Origin: Alkalimonas delamerensis
GTDB taxonomy: Bacteria; Pseudomonadota; Gammaproteobacteria; Enterobacterales; Alteromonadaceae
Direction of reading: 5' to 3'
Length of the DNA: 64,000 nucleotides
Assembly (NCBI RefSeq): GCF_030717955.1
Contig: NZ_JAUZVY010000002.1
Coordinates: forward strand, 248,001 to 312,000
The position numbers and the translations under genes are program-made. Positions 1 through 9,601 of the stretch are shown piece by piece. The notes beneath the pieces were generated by a model. The model was not told where the DNA came from. It ran no database searches and saw only the letters and a list, made by a program, of their open reading frames with translations. Every line of letters starts with the position of its first letter. Positions within the stretch are counted from its first letter, which is position 1.

Positions 1-1
1 C

Positions 2-739
2 CTTGCCAAAGAGCTTGGGAGAAAAGAGGATGCTTTTATTTCCATCTCATTTAAGGATAACGGCTGTGGCATGCCAAAAGATGTCCTTAAAAAAATATTC
101 GAGCCTTTTTTTACCACCAAAGGCCATGCCGGTACTGGCCTTGGATTGGCACAAACCTATGGCATGGTGCAGCGCTGTCATGGTCGGATCGATGTGGCAT
201 CGGAGCCTGATGTGGGCACTTGCTTTACTCTCTACTTTCCTTGCGAGCATCACTCCGTAAGCGATGCGGTCATTGTTGAAAAAGTAAGTATAAAAGACAA
301 TGAACATTTGGCAGGCGAGGACGCGGCTGCGCTTGGCAACAGCAAAGCGTCCAGTGTAAGCCATGAACCGGCTGCCGACTACTGCATCTTGTTGGTTGAT
401 GATGAGCCAGAACTGCTTGAAATGCATGCCATGCTGCTGGAATCCTCTGGGTTTAAGGTGTTGCAGGCATCCTCGGCTGAAGCTGCTTTGAAACTGGCAG
501 AACAACACCCATGTGATTTGTTGCTATCGGACATTATGATGCCGGGAATGAATGGCTTTGAATTGGCACAAACATTAAAAGCAAACTACCCTGATATAAA
601 AGTTCAGCTCATGAGCGGCTTTACCAGTGAATCCTCGATCACCAATGAACAAAGCAAGACTTGGTACGAGCAGCGACTTAAAAAACCAGTATCTTTCTCG
701 GTTTTATTGTCACGTATAAGTGAGGTGTTAACGGCATGA
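2..739 (+). CDS. hybrid sensor histidine kinase, C-terminal part (5' end outside window)
   Basis: The reading frame is open from the first full codon, so the N-terminal sensor and dimerisation regions lie upstream of the window. What is visible is the end of a HATPase_c domain: the G1 box DNGCGM, the F box FEPFFTTK and the G2 box GTGLGL, followed by a linker and a receiver domain with its acidic pair (LLVDDEPE), phospho-acceptor Asp in LLLSDIMMPGMNG and the conserved Lys in LKKPVSF. It should autophosphorylate and pass phosphate to its own receiver. Its stop overlaps the next start (ATGA), so it is translationally coupled to the receiver-EAL gene and probably signals to it and to the receiver protein after it. 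Confidence 0.93.
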   Translation, partial: LAKELGRKEDAFISISFKDNGCGMPKDVLKKIFEPFFTTKGHAGTGLGLAQTYGMVQRCHGRIDVASEPDVGTCFTLYFPCEHHSVSDAVIVEKVSIKDNEHLAGEDAAALGNSKASSVSHEPAADYCILLVDDEPELLEMHAMLLESSGFKVLQASSAEAALKLAEQHPCDLLLSDIMMPGMNGFELAQTLKANYPDIKVQLMSGFTSESSITNEQSKTWYEQRLKKPVSFSVLLSRISEVLTA

Positions 740-1947
740 ATGATGAGGAGCAACTGCTTGCCAATGGACAGCTTCGGATCGCTGTGATTGACGACAACAT
801 CGAGTTTGCGAATTTATTGACGAAGTTTTTGTTAAAGCAGGGCTATCTTGTCAGCGTCTTTCACGCTTCTCAGGCTTTTTTGGATCATGACTTTCTGGCG
901 TTTGATGCCATCCTCTTAGATTTGTACATGCCGGATCCGGATGGGGTAGCGGTGATGCGCCAGTTGACATTGCACCATTATCAAGGCGCAGTTGTCTTGA
1001 TGAGTGGTGAAGATAAAGGCGTCCTGCGATCTGCATTGGAGCTCTCTAAAGTACAAAGCTTAAGCCGGGTGGTGAGCCTGCAAAAGCCGTTTCAATTAAC
1101 CGCCTTGTCCGATCTTATCCAGCAGCTAATCGCAAATCAAGTAAAGCCCAACCATGCCGTGACAAGCAACTGGCAGCCAGATGAAGCGGCGATTTTCCAA
1201 GCCATCGACGACAACGGTTTGCAGTTGTTTTTTCAACCCAAAGTGCAGCTGGATACGCAGCAATTGGTCGGTTTTGAAGCGCTGTTGCGTTGGCAGCATC
1301 CGGATTACGGGTTGATTATGCCGGTTCGATTCATTCCGATCGCAGAGCAGTCCGTGGGACTGATGCAGCAATTAACTAAGAAGGTCATTTTGCTGGGGCT
1401 AACTCAGCTTCAACAGTGGCAACAGTTAGGCCATTCGGTGGTAATCAGCATCAATGTATCGATGATCAACCTAGCGGCGCTTGATTTTCCTGAGTGGTTG
1501 CAAAAGCAGGTGGAGCTCTATGGTCTGCAACCGCAACAGCTGCATTTGGAAGTGACCGAAACCGCCTTGATGAATGAAGTGGCTCAGGCTCTGGATATCC
1601 TTGTGCGCTTAAAAATGAAAGGCTTTGTGCTTAGTATTGATGACTTTGGTACCGGCTACTCTTCTTTGGCACAACTGCATCGTATTCCATTTAGCGAGCT
1701 GAAAATTGATAAAAGTTTTGTGTTGGACATGACTTCCAATGATGAGAGCAAGGCCATTGTCGAAACCTGCCTTTTTTTGGGTAAACGGTTGGGGTTGGAA
1801 GTCATTGCCGAGGGTGTGGAAGACGAGGCAACTCGTCAGGCATTGCTTGCTATGGGGTGTTGCATCGGACAAGGCTATTTTTGGAGCCGCCCGGTGCCTG
1901 CCAAAGAGGCTGAGCTTTGGCTTTGCAAACAAAACAGGGGGATGTAA
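736..1947 (+). CDS. response regulator with EAL domain (c-di-GMP phosphodiesterase)
   Basis: An N-terminal receiver (about residues 12-130: IAVIDDN, phospho-Asp in ILLDLYMPDPDG, Lys in LQKPF) is followed by an EAL domain (about 150-400). The EAL signature (FEALLRW) and the usual metal and catalytic positions are all there: Asn in SINVS, Glu in LEVTE, the DDFGTGYSS loop, Lys in LKIDKSFV, Glu in AEGVE and Gln in GQGYFWSRP. It is therefore expected to be an active phosphodiesterase that hydrolyses c-di-GMP under control of phosphorylation. It overlaps the kinase gene by 4 bases and the next gene starts straight after its stop, so the three form one operon. Confidence 0.93.
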   Translation: MNDEEQLLANGQLRIAVIDDNIEFANLLTKFLLKQGYLVSVFHASQAFLDHDFLAFDAILLDLYMPDPDGVAVMRQLTLHHYQGAVVLMSGEDKGVLRSALELSKVQSLSRVVSLQKPFQLTALSDLIQQLIANQVKPNHAVTSNWQPDEAAIFQAIDDNGLQLFFQPKVQLDTQQLVGFEALLRWQHPDYGLIMPVRFIPIAEQSVGLMQQLTKKVILLGLTQLQQWQQLGHSVVISINVSMINLAALDFPEWLQKQVELYGLQPQQLHLEVTETALMNEVAQALDILVRLKMKGFVLSIDDFGTGYSSLAQLHRIPFSELKIDKSFVLDMTSNDESKAIVETCLFLGKRLGLEVIAEGVEDEATRQALLAMGCCIGQGYFWSRPVPAKEAELWLCKQNRGM

Positions 1948-3093
1948 ATGGATTGCTTACACACCATCGTGTACTTTGAAGATGAGACCGAGGTTGCGAA
2001 CTTAGTTGTGCATAGCCTGCAGAAGGCGGGCTTCAGGGTCCATCATTTTGCCTCCTTTCCTGAAGGCGGGGTGGATGCGATAAAACAAGCCTGTGTGGAG
2101 CCCGTCGACCTGGTGATGTTGGATATTAATCTGCCGGGTAAAAATGGCTATGACATTTGTCGGTTGTTAAAAGATGAATGGCTTTCCGAGCAGGTGCCGG
2201 TGTTATTTACCTCTGGCTTAATGGCCGATGAGGACATCTTGCATGCTTATGAGGCCGGGGCCGATGACTACCTGGTCAAACCGGTGCGTTTGCATGAGCT
2301 GCAACTTAAAATCCCCAAGCTGATTCAGCAAAAACGTGAGCAATTTGACGCGTCCGAGCAAGCGTCTGTCGCCATGAAAATGGCCTTTGATGCGATGAAA
2401 AACTCATCTGAGTTGGGTGCGATCTTACGCTTTCACGAAGTGATCCAACAAGCCTCGGACTTCGCCGACCTAGCTCGGCTGATGTTTGACGCCGTACGTG
2501 AGTTTGAACTGGAATCCAGCGTGGTATTATTGTGCAATCATGAGCCGCTGTATTTTCGGGATGATGAGTCTAAGTCATCGCTTGAGCTCGAATCCATGAC
2601 CGCCGCGCGTGCTAAAGGGCGGCTGTACTCATGGAAGCGTTTTTCGTTTTTTAGTTATGATCGCTTTACCGTATTAATTCGCAATATGCCGATTGATGAT
2701 GAAGAACGCTACGGCACTTTAAAAGATCAGATTTGTTTATTGCTTAATGGTGTCGATGCACGAATTAACAGTATGTTGGTTGCTCTGGCAGAGCAGGCCA
2801 AACAACAAAAAATCAGCTCAATCACCAAAGTGCTGGCAAAGCTTGTCCTTGAAATAGAGCATGAAAACACCGAGTTTTCTGCCAACTTCGAACGCATTAT
2901 CGCCGATATGGAAACCAACCTGTCGGCTGAGTTGTGCGAGTTCAACTTAATTGAAGCCGAAGAGCAGAGTTTATTGAACATAGTGAATCAGGCTGTCACG
3001 GCTGCAACGCAGTTGTTTGAAACCTCCATGGCCAATGAGGCGCAACGAAAAGTGGTTATGGACAACTTGCTGCAAAAGTTGGTGGCTGACTGA
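1948..3093 (+). CDS. response regulator with uncharacterised C-terminal region
   Basis: A receiver domain covers about residues 5-125 (IVYFEDETE, phospho-Asp in LVMLDINLPGKNG, Lys in LVKPVR). The remaining 250 residues match no output domain I can name; they read as a mixed alpha/beta segment (about 150-270, faintly GAF-like in rhythm) and a long, strongly helical C-terminus rich in Ala, Leu and Glu that could form a coiled coil. There is no DNA-binding, GGDEF or EAL motif. The ATG follows the previous stop with no gap and a purine-rich AGGGGG lies just before. It presumably acts as a phosphorelay or protein-interaction partner of the two upstream genes. Confidence 0.88.
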   Translation: MDCLHTIVYFEDETEVANLVVHSLQKAGFRVHHFASFPEGGVDAIKQACVEPVDLVMLDINLPGKNGYDICRLLKDEWLSEQVPVLFTSGLMADEDILHAYEAGADDYLVKPVRLHELQLKIPKLIQQKREQFDASEQASVAMKMAFDAMKNSSELGAILRFHEVIQQASDFADLARLMFDAVREFELESSVVLLCNHEPLYFRDDESKSSLELESMTAARAKGRLYSWKRFSFFSYDRFTVLIRNMPIDDEERYGTLKDQICLLLNGVDARINSMLVALAEQAKQQKISSITKVLAKLVLEIEHENTEFSANFERIIADMETNLSAELCEFNLIEAEEQSLLNIVNQAVTAATQLFETSMANEAQRKVVMDNLLQKLVAD

Positions 3094-3120
3094 TGCTGGC
3101 CAGTCCATGACTTGGCAGCG

Positions 3121-6100
3121 CTAGTTTTCTGCCTTCTCATTCCGCAAATACTGCTCAAGACGTTTTTTGGGCAGGGGCGGCGAGTACCAATAGCCCTGAA
3201 TTAAATGGCAACCTTGTTGTTGCAGGTAGTTCAGCTGATACTGGGTTTCTACGCCCTCGGCAATGCAGGGCAAGGCCATATTCTGCGCCAGCGCAATGAT
3301 GGTATTCAAAATGGCATTGCGGCTGTCGTGCGTCAGGTCGAAGACAAAGCTGCGATCAATTTTAATCAAGTCAATCGGGAAGTCTTTGAGATAGGTCAGC
3401 GACGAGTAACCAGTGCCAAAATCATCCAAATAAAGCTGAACCCCCATGGCCTTTAACCGGTGCATGTTTTTAATGGCCTGTTGCCGGTTTTTCATCAGTG
3501 AAGACTCGGTGATTTCAAGCCTCAGATAAAACGGGTCGACCGCTTTGGCTGCAATGAGTTCTGCCAGTCGATCCGCAAACAGGTTTGAACTGAGTTGACT
3601 GGCAGCCAGGTTAACCGATAAATACAGCGGAAAACCCTGCTGGTGCCACTGCTGCAAGTCATGCAGGGCTTTTTGCAGCGAGCTCCAGGTCAGCTCAGCC
3701 ATCAGATCCAGCTCTTCAGCCATTGGGATAAACTGGTCCGGCGGGATCATCTTGCCATCCTGCTGCCAGCGTAGCAGCAGTTCTACCCCTAGCGTGCGCT
3801 TTTGCAGGCTATCGACAATGGGTTGGTAGTAATTTTGCAATTGCTGCTGCAGTATGGCTTGTTTTAGCTGATACTCCAGCTGCATCTTCAGCCGGGTTCG
3901 CTCCGGCATTTGCGGGGTAAAAATCGCATGATCCAGTTCGCCATGGCGTTTGGCATAGGCCATGGCAACATCGGCATGCTTTAGCAGCTCGTAGCTGTCC
4001 GTTGCATGCTCTGGATAACTGGCAATGCCAATGGAGCAACTGATGCTGATTTGCTGTTGCCCCAGCATCACAGGTTTTGCCAGCAGGCTATGCAGCCGTT
4101 CGGATTTTTCTGCCAACACCCTGGGGTCTGCCGTTAACAGCACATAGACAAACTCATCGCTGCCTAAGTGGGCCAGTAACTCCCCTTGAGCTAACTGGCT
4201 GTGCAAGCGGGCCGCTACTACTTGCAACAGGGTATTGCCTTGCTCGTGTCCCAGGCTGTCGTTGATGTGCTTAAAGCGATCCAGGTCGATAAACAGCACG
4301 CTGACAAGGGGGGAGCCTGGGCCTTGCAACACCTCATCGAGTTGTTGCAACAGATAGTTGCGGTTCGGCAGTTGTGTCAGGCTGTCAAAGTGGACCAACT
4401 GCTCCAGCTCCTGCTCGGTCAGTTTCTGGGCGGTGATGTTGGTGTAAATGCCAGACACCTCGTGCACCTTACCGTCCAGGCGTTGCGTCACCCGACCAAT
4501 GTCTTTAAACCAGTGCCATTTGTTGCTGCTATCCCGTACCCGATACACTTGCTGAAAGTGATCGTTGTAGCCATCGCAAAGTTCTTGCCAGCCATGCAGG
4601 TAGTCGGTTTGATCATCCGGATGAATACGACTGGCGTACTGCTCGAAGCTCAGAACAGTTTGCTCCGATAGCCCCAGCAGCTGCAGACGCTCTGGGTGAA
4701 GCAGTTGCTGATGCTGGCCATGCCAGCTCCAGACATCGCTGTCGGCAATGGACAAGGCCAGCTGTAAACGCTCTTTGGACAATTGCAGCTCTTGGTTTTG
4801 TTGCAGCAAGCGTCGCTTTTGTTGGTGACGCCAGGACAACCAAAGCAGTCCAGCCAGCAGCAGCAATAAGCCATAGCTGGCCCTGGCCAGCGGGCTTTGC
4901 CAGGCTGAATACTGGACATGCAATCGAAGCAGGGCCGGCTCACTGTAACGCTCGGTAAGGGGATCAAAGGCCTGAACGCTCAACCGGTACTGACCGGGCC
5001 GTAGTTGTGGCAGCAGCAAATAGGGCTCCCGGCTTTCGAGGACAGGCAGGCGATCCGGCCCCTCTAGTTCAAAACGATAACGGGTATCGGCTTGTTGACG
5101 GTAACTGAAGGTCGATACATGCACCGAAAGGCCGTAGTCATCGTGGCGTAGCTCAAGGTCTTTGCTTGATTTCGGCTGCAACAAAGGCGGCAAGGAGCGG
5201 GACACCAGCGAGAGCTCGGAAAACAACAATTGCGGCGGTTTTGCTTCGGTGTCAATAAAATCGCTTGGTTGAAACAGCGTCAGGCCTTGCACCGAGCCAA
5301 ACACCAGGCGGCCATCTTGCAAGCGGGTGCCGCTTAAGCCATTAAACTCATTGTTGGCCAGGCCTTGCTGGGTGGTAAACTGGCGGAAATTGCCGGTACG
5401 GGGATTAAAACGCCACAAGCCACTGTGACTGCTCATCCACAGCATGCCGTGGTCATCGCGCTGCAGGCGGTACAGGATGTTGGTTGGCAACTGGGCCAGA
5501 CTGAAGAGCTCTTGCCGGACTTCCAGTGTATCCAGTGCCAACTCGACCAAACCAATACCATGCAACAGCAACCATAAACTATCGCCGACCACCTGGACAC
5601 CTTCGACATAAGCGCTGCTTTGCTGCATGCCTTGTGGCAGTTGGTACAGGGCTTTTGGCGAAGCATTGTCGCTGTAGGCCCAGAGGGTAAACTGATCATA
5701 AAACAACATTACACCGGGCTGGGTGGGGTGTTCTCCGACCCAGTGGCTGGCCCAATCGCTTTGGAAATGCTGCTCAGCTTTGGGCAGCGGCTGCAGCGAG
5801 AGATTGGGACTGATCCGGAAGAAACCAGCCTCATTGTGCAGGTAGAGGTAGCCGCTGCTGCTGATGGCCATGCTGTAGGGAGTCGCAGACAAAGCGGCGG
5901 TGGTGGCTGCTGGCAGCTCAGTGACTTGTTGCTTCGAGCGGCTAAACAGCTGGACTTGCTCCAGGTTTAACAGCCAGAGGCCATCGCCATCTGGCGCGGG
6001 CGCCAGGCTGTAAAAGCTGGCGGCAGAGTCGACAATTTTAGGGTCGGGATCGACAAAAAAGGCCTGGTCAGACAGGGTGGTTAAATCCAGCCGGTTCAGG

Positions 6101-7230
6101 CCATTCTGGGTGCCCACCCAGATGGCTTCATCGTCGCTGACGATGCTGTAAACCAGCGCATGGCTCAGCGGCTGTTGGGTGGCGGTATTGACCACATTGG
6201 TAAAGTGTTGCTGCTCTGGCTGCCAGTAGTAGGCGCCATCACCGCGGGTGGCGAGCCAGAAATTGCCATGCTGATCGCGCAGGAAGTCAACCACGCTGTC
6301 ATCGTAGTAGGCAAAGCGGGTGCGACTGGGGCGAAACAGGGATTGCACCTGATTGCCGTCTTTACTCAGTGAAAGCAGACCAAGGTTGGTGCCAAGCAGC
6401 AGTACGTCATCCTCGACTTTAATGCGCCAGATGTTTTCTGTGGTCAACAACACCCTGCTGTCGACTGCCTGTCGTTGCGCTGCCGGCTCCAGGCTGCTTA
6501 GCTCGGCTCTGGCTATCGCATAGAGGCCTTCGACGGTGCCGATATACAGTGTACTGTCATCCGCCGCCAGGGCCTTGCTGTTTTGTTGATCGCTGTTGGC
6601 AAATGGCAGGTAGTCCAGTTGCCAGCTTTGACCGGCATGGCGGTCATGCAACCACAGCCCCTGTGAGCTGGCAACCAGCAGGTAGTGCTCGAACGCCAAA
6701 ACATCACGAATAAAGTGCTGATGAATATCCTTGCTTGGCAAGGTAAATTGTACATCTTGCACGCCATCGCTGAGGGTTAAAACCCGGGTTGAGTCGGCAA
6801 AGAGCTCTGTACCCATGGGGTCTGGTCGAATCAAATAAATCATTTCGGCCTGGTAGTCGGCCAGCTCCGGGGAGGCCTGATGCAGCAGACGGCGGCTTTG
6901 GCTGTTCAGCCCGATTTCCAGTAAACCATCGCTGGCGGTTGCCAGCAGCAGTCTGTCGGGGCCAGCCAGCATGGCATCGTAGATGACGGTGTTGGCGGTG
7001 AGCAGCTCGGCGGGGAGAGGGCGGCTGCGAAAGCCGTCAAAGCGATCCATGCCGCCATCGGTCGCCAGCCAGAGCTGGTGCCGCGAATCCAGCAGCAGTC
7101 GATTGACATGCCCTTGGCTTAAACCGTTGTCGGGTGATAACCGAAAGGCTTGCTGCAATTCGGCCTTTAGCAGCAGCGGGGCGATCAATAGAAAAAGCAG
7201 GCACCAACGACGGCCTGAGAGCAGATTCAT
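3121..7230 (-). CDS. beta-propeller sensor with PAS, GGDEF and EAL domains
   Basis: A 1369-residue membrane sensor. Order: signal peptide (1-23), a long periplasmic beta-propeller of two-component-regulator type repeats (about 25-690, recurring W-L-A-T/G-T-x-x-G-L-x patterns), a Y_Y_Y-like domain (about 700-770), one membrane helix near 785 (YGLLLLLAGLLWLSW), PAS with PAC (about 830-940), GGDEF (about 950-1110) and EAL (about 1120-1360). The GGDEF signature reads GSDEF and no RxxD inhibitory site precedes it, so cyclase activity is doubtful. The EAL signature is ELL but Asn, Glu, DDFGTGYSS, Lys and AEGVE positions are kept, so phosphodiesterase activity is likely. It is convergent with the three-gene receiver operon and stands alone as a transcription unit. 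Confidence 0.93.
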   Translation of the reverse strand: MNLLSGRRWCLLFLLIAPLLLKAELQQAFRLSPDNGLSQGHVNRLLLDSRHQLWLATDGGMDRFDGFRSRPLPAELLTANTVIYDAMLAGPDRLLLATASDGLLEIGLNSQSRRLLHQASPELADYQAEMIYLIRPDPMGTELFADSTRVLTLSDGVQDVQFTLPSKDIHQHFIRDVLAFEHYLLVASSQGLWLHDRHAGQSWQLDYLPFANSDQQNSKALAADDSTLYIGTVEGLYAIARAELSSLEPAAQRQAVDSRVLLTTENIWRIKVEDDVLLLGTNLGLLSLSKDGNQVQSLFRPSRTRFAYYDDSVVDFLRDQHGNFWLATRGDGAYYWQPEQQHFTNVVNTATQQPLSHALVYSIVSDDEAIWVGTQNGLNRLDLTTLSDQAFFVDPDPKIVDSAASFYSLAPAPDGDGLWLLNLEQVQLFSRSKQQVTELPAATTAALSATPYSMAISSSGYLYLHNEAGFFRISPNLSLQPLPKAEQHFQSDWASHWVGEHPTQPGVMLFYDQFTLWAYSDNASPKALYQLPQGMQQSSAYVEGVQVVGDSLWLLLHGIGLVELALDTLEVRQELFSLAQLPTNILYRLQRDDHGMLWMSSHSGLWRFNPRTGNFRQFTTQQGLANNEFNGLSGTRLQDGRLVFGSVQGLTLFQPSDFIDTEAKPPQLLFSELSLVSRSLPPLLQPKSSKDLELRHDDYGLSVHVSTFSYRQQADTRYRFELEGPDRLPVLESREPYLLLPQLRPGQYRLSVQAFDPLTERYSEPALLRLHVQYSAWQSPLARASYGLLLLLAGLLWLSWRHQQKRRLLQQNQELQLSKERLQLALSIADSDVWSWHGQHQQLLHPERLQLLGLSEQTVLSFEQYASRIHPDDQTDYLHGWQELCDGYNDHFQQVYRVRDSSNKWHWFKDIGRVTQRLDGKVHEVSGIYTNITAQKLTEQELEQLVHFDSLTQLPNRNYLLQQLDEVLQGPGSPLVSVLFIDLDRFKHINDSLGHEQGNTLLQVVAARLHSQLAQGELLAHLGSDEFVYVLLTADPRVLAEKSERLHSLLAKPVMLGQQQISISCSIGIASYPEHATDSYELLKHADVAMAYAKRHGELDHAIFTPQMPERTRLKMQLEYQLKQAILQQQLQNYYQPIVDSLQKRTLGVELLLRWQQDGKMIPPDQFIPMAEELDLMAELTWSSLQKALHDLQQWHQQGFPLYLSVNLAASQLSSNLFADRLAELIAAKAVDPFYLRLEITESSLMKNRQQAIKNMHRLKAMGVQLYLDDFGTGYSSLTYLKDFPIDLIKIDRSFVFDLTHDSRNAILNTIIALAQNMALPCIAEGVETQYQLNYLQQQGCHLIQGYWYSPPLPKKRLEQYLRNEKAEN

Positions 7231-7328
7231 TCAGTGTCTATTCCGATGTTTAAGCCCATCCATGTTGCATTGGCAAGGCATAGCCTTACTGTGGGCTAAA
7301 GAAGCGGAACTTGCAAGTACTGTCTGAG

Positions 7329-7874
7329 TTACCACATCAAATCATCCGGGATCGGGAAGTCTTTGTAGGGATCCTCTTCATCCGGTTGCTGCTCGCTGTT
7401 ATCGGCCAGATAGATCAAGGATTCAGCAAAACGCTCTGCCACTTTTTCCGCCACATGACGCGGTACCACATAGTAGTCTTCATCGTAGGCGCAAATAGCC
7501 AGCTTGGCCGAGCTTAAATGCTGTTGCACTTTGTCGCTGACAAACAAAAATTTGATTTTGTTGTTGCGCGGATCGGTAAAGTTAAAGCGAATCTCGCCAT
7601 CCACCGGTTGTTTGTTGTGTTGCAGCATTTGCAGGGCCTGGGCGCGCATGGCTTTGGCATCTTGTTCGGCTTTGCGCTGACGGTTCAGCTCTCGATCACG
7701 CTCGGCGGCTTCTGCCCGCTGTTGATCCAACCGGGCCTGCTGCTCGGCATTGGGTTTGGCTTTGCCTTTAGGGTCTTGCTTGCGCTCCAAATGCTTCTCG
7801 CGCTTGAGCTGCTTTAATTTTTTGTCGTTGACCAGGCCGGCGCCCAGCAACTGCTCTGCCAAAGATTTTCCCAT
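7329..7874 (-). CDS. YaiL/DUF2058 family protein
   Basis: A 181-residue protein with the typical DUF2058 layout: a conserved N-terminus (MGKSLAEQLLGAGLV), a highly charged, Arg/Lys/Glu/Gln-rich helical stretch (about 20-90), and a globular C-terminal half ending in an acidic tail with PDDLMW. E. coli YaiL belongs to this family and is associated with nucleoid or ribosome fractions, but no biochemical role is established. It has no signal peptide and is expected to be cytoplasmic. It is transcribed divergently from the solute-binding-like gene that follows. Confidence 0.88.
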   Translation of the reverse strand: MGKSLAEQLLGAGLVNDKKLKQLKREKHLERKQDPKGKAKPNAEQQARLDQQRAEAAERDRELNRQRKAEQDAKAMRAQALQMLQHNKQPVDGEIRFNFTDPRNNKIKFLFVSDKVQQHLSSAKLAICAYDEDYYVVPRHVAEKVAERFAESLIYLADNSEQQPDEEDPYKDFPIPDDLMW

Positions 7875-8026
7875 TGTGTTGTCTCATTGCTGCTACAGTA
7901 TGTCTGCATTGTACGGATATCCTTACCGCCACTCAATCTTGTTGTTGCTGGCTGGTTTTGTCTGGCTCTGTTTTTCCGCTACACTGCGAATTAGTAAGGG
8001 ATTATCCGGTTTTTGAGGCTGTCAAA

Positions 8027-8764
8027 TTGAAGCGATACCTATCAGGTTGGCTGTTAGCGGTTGTGCTGTACTGCTTGTGGCCAGTGCAGAGTCAGGCTGC
8101 CGAGCAAGAGCCGCTGCATTGGGGCTTTGTGCACTTTCCGCCATTTTATTATCTGGATGAGCAAGGGCAGGCTGCCGGACGCCTGGCGACGTTGCTCAAG
8201 CAGGTGATGGTGCAAGTAGGCCGGCATTACGAATATCAGCAGTACCCCAACAGGCGGATGATTCATAAACTCAATACCAGCAAATTAGATATTGCACTGG
8301 TGATGACCTCGGTGCTGGAGGATCGGGATCAGTACCTGACTAGTCGTTGCCCGATAAGCAGCATGACGCTTAGTGCTTTTTGGCTGGGTGAACGGCCCAA
8401 AGTAAAGCAAATCAGCGATTTGTTCGGTAGCCGGGTCATTTTGATGAGTGGTTTCAGTTATGGTGGACTAAGACCCATGCTCAAACCCGGCTATGGTGTG
8501 GTGCGGGAAATGGTCGAAGTTGGACAGCACCAATTGGGCATCGAAGCCTTGCAACTGAATCGGGGCGATTATTTACTGAATTACAAAGAAACTGCGACGC
8601 TGGCGCTGAGCGCGGATGAGGCAGCCGATGTTCGCCACAGTGTGCTCAGCGAAATCCCTGTTTATTTTTTGCTGCGTGCCGATCTGCCGGACAGTCATGC
8701 TTTGATGCAACAGATTGAGCAAGCTCTGACCAGCCTGGTGGGAGACTCCTGTCGTGACGATTAG
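8027..8764 (+). CDS. periplasmic solute-binding-like protein (SBP_bac_3 type)
   Basis: I place the start at a TTG (8027) because it is preceded at 8 bases by TGAGG and opens a textbook signal peptide (MKRYLSGWLLAVVLYCLW, cleavage after QSQA); a longer frame from 7874 would have an implausible Cys-rich N-terminus. The mature part begins with LHWGFVHFPPFYY, the usual first strand of family 3 amino-acid-binding proteins, and about 220 residues follow. No permease or ATPase genes are adjacent, so it may be an orphan sensor-type binding protein as is common in this order. A second, related protein is encoded immediately downstream. Confidence 0.8.
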   Translation: MKRYLSGWLLAVVLYCLWPVQSQAAEQEPLHWGFVHFPPFYYLDEQGQAAGRLATLLKQVMVQVGRHYEYQQYPNRRMIHKLNTSKLDIALVMTSVLEDRDQYLTSRCPISSMTLSAFWLGERPKVKQISDLFGSRVILMSGFSYGGLRPMLKPGYGVVREMVEVGQHQLGIEALQLNRGDYLLNYKETATLALSADEAADVRHSVLSEIPVYFLLRADLPDSHALMQQIEQALTSLVGDSCRDD

Positions 8765-8812
8765 AGCGCTCAGTGCGATACTCTTGTTGATGATAGCTGC
8801 CTTGGAGCCTTT

Positions 8813-9601
8813 ATGTGCCTTCGGTTGTTAATTGCAGGCCTTTTCCTGGTGGCGCCTATCGCTCAGCCTGCCGGGCAGTGCCAATTGCCTGAGCAGCATT
8901 ACCGGGTCGGGACTGAGGCACTTGATTTCTTTCCTCATTACAATTTTAGTGACGAAGGTGTTGCCGGCTATGGCAATCAAGTGTTTGAACGATTTGCTGA
9001 ATTTGCAGGTATTGAGCTGACATTTAAAGCATTACCAGTTAAACGTCTGTATCATGAAATCGATCGCATGGTTGATGCGGTGTACCCAGATCACCCACGT
9101 TGGGTGCAATACCAAGGCGTTGCGCCTGACCGTGCTTTTAGTTTGCCCGTCGCCACGGCCGTTGGCGTTGCCTGGAGCAGAGCTTCTACGCCCGAACTGG
9201 AAACATCGCAGGTTCGGAGTTTAGCGATTATTCATGGCTTTACGCCTGTAGCCTGGTTTGGCATCCGGGGGCGCTACCCGTTCCGAATTATTGAGGTGCC
9301 CGATGCGAATACGGCACTTCGTTTGCTGTTAAGTGGCCGGGTTGATGCTGTTGATCTTGAATACAACGTGGCTCGTTACCAATTAAAGCAAACGGAAGCG
9401 GTTAAGGGTGCCGTGGTCGCTGAAAGGCTGCCCTATACACTGGGGCAATATCATTTATCATCAGCCACCCGGCCTGAACTGATTCGCTGTTTTGATCAAT
9501 TTTTACAGCAGCACCAACAAGAGCTTGCTGAGCTAAAAGCAACCTTTGGTCTCATCGAAACCTTGCCTTTTGTGCAAAACACATCACAAGATTTGCAATG
9601 A
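8813..9601 (+). CDS. periplasmic solute-binding-like protein (SBP_bac_3 type)
   Basis: 262 residues with a signal peptide (MCLRLLIAGLFLVAPIAQPA) followed by a mature domain that resembles family 3 solute-binding proteins (YRVGTEALDFFPHYNF, later VDAVYPDHPRW, and DANTALRLLLSGRVDAVD, a pattern typical of the second lobe). It is a divergent relative of the preceding gene, with no transporter partner nearby. The gene's 3' end overlaps the next start by 4 bases (ATGA), linking it to the glycosyltransferase. A short GTG frame (8754-8831) with signal-peptide-like content overlaps its start; see findings. Confidence 0.8.
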   Translation: MCLRLLIAGLFLVAPIAQPAGQCQLPEQHYRVGTEALDFFPHYNFSDEGVAGYGNQVFERFAEFAGIELTFKALPVKRLYHEIDRMVDAVYPDHPRWVQYQGVAPDRAFSLPVATAVGVAWSRASTPELETSQVRSLAIIHGFTPVAWFGIRGRYPFRIIEVPDANTALRLLLSGRVDAVDLEYNVARYQLKQTEAVKGAVVAERLPYTLGQYHLSSATRPELIRCFDQFLQQHQQELAELKATFGLIETLPFVQNTSQDLQ

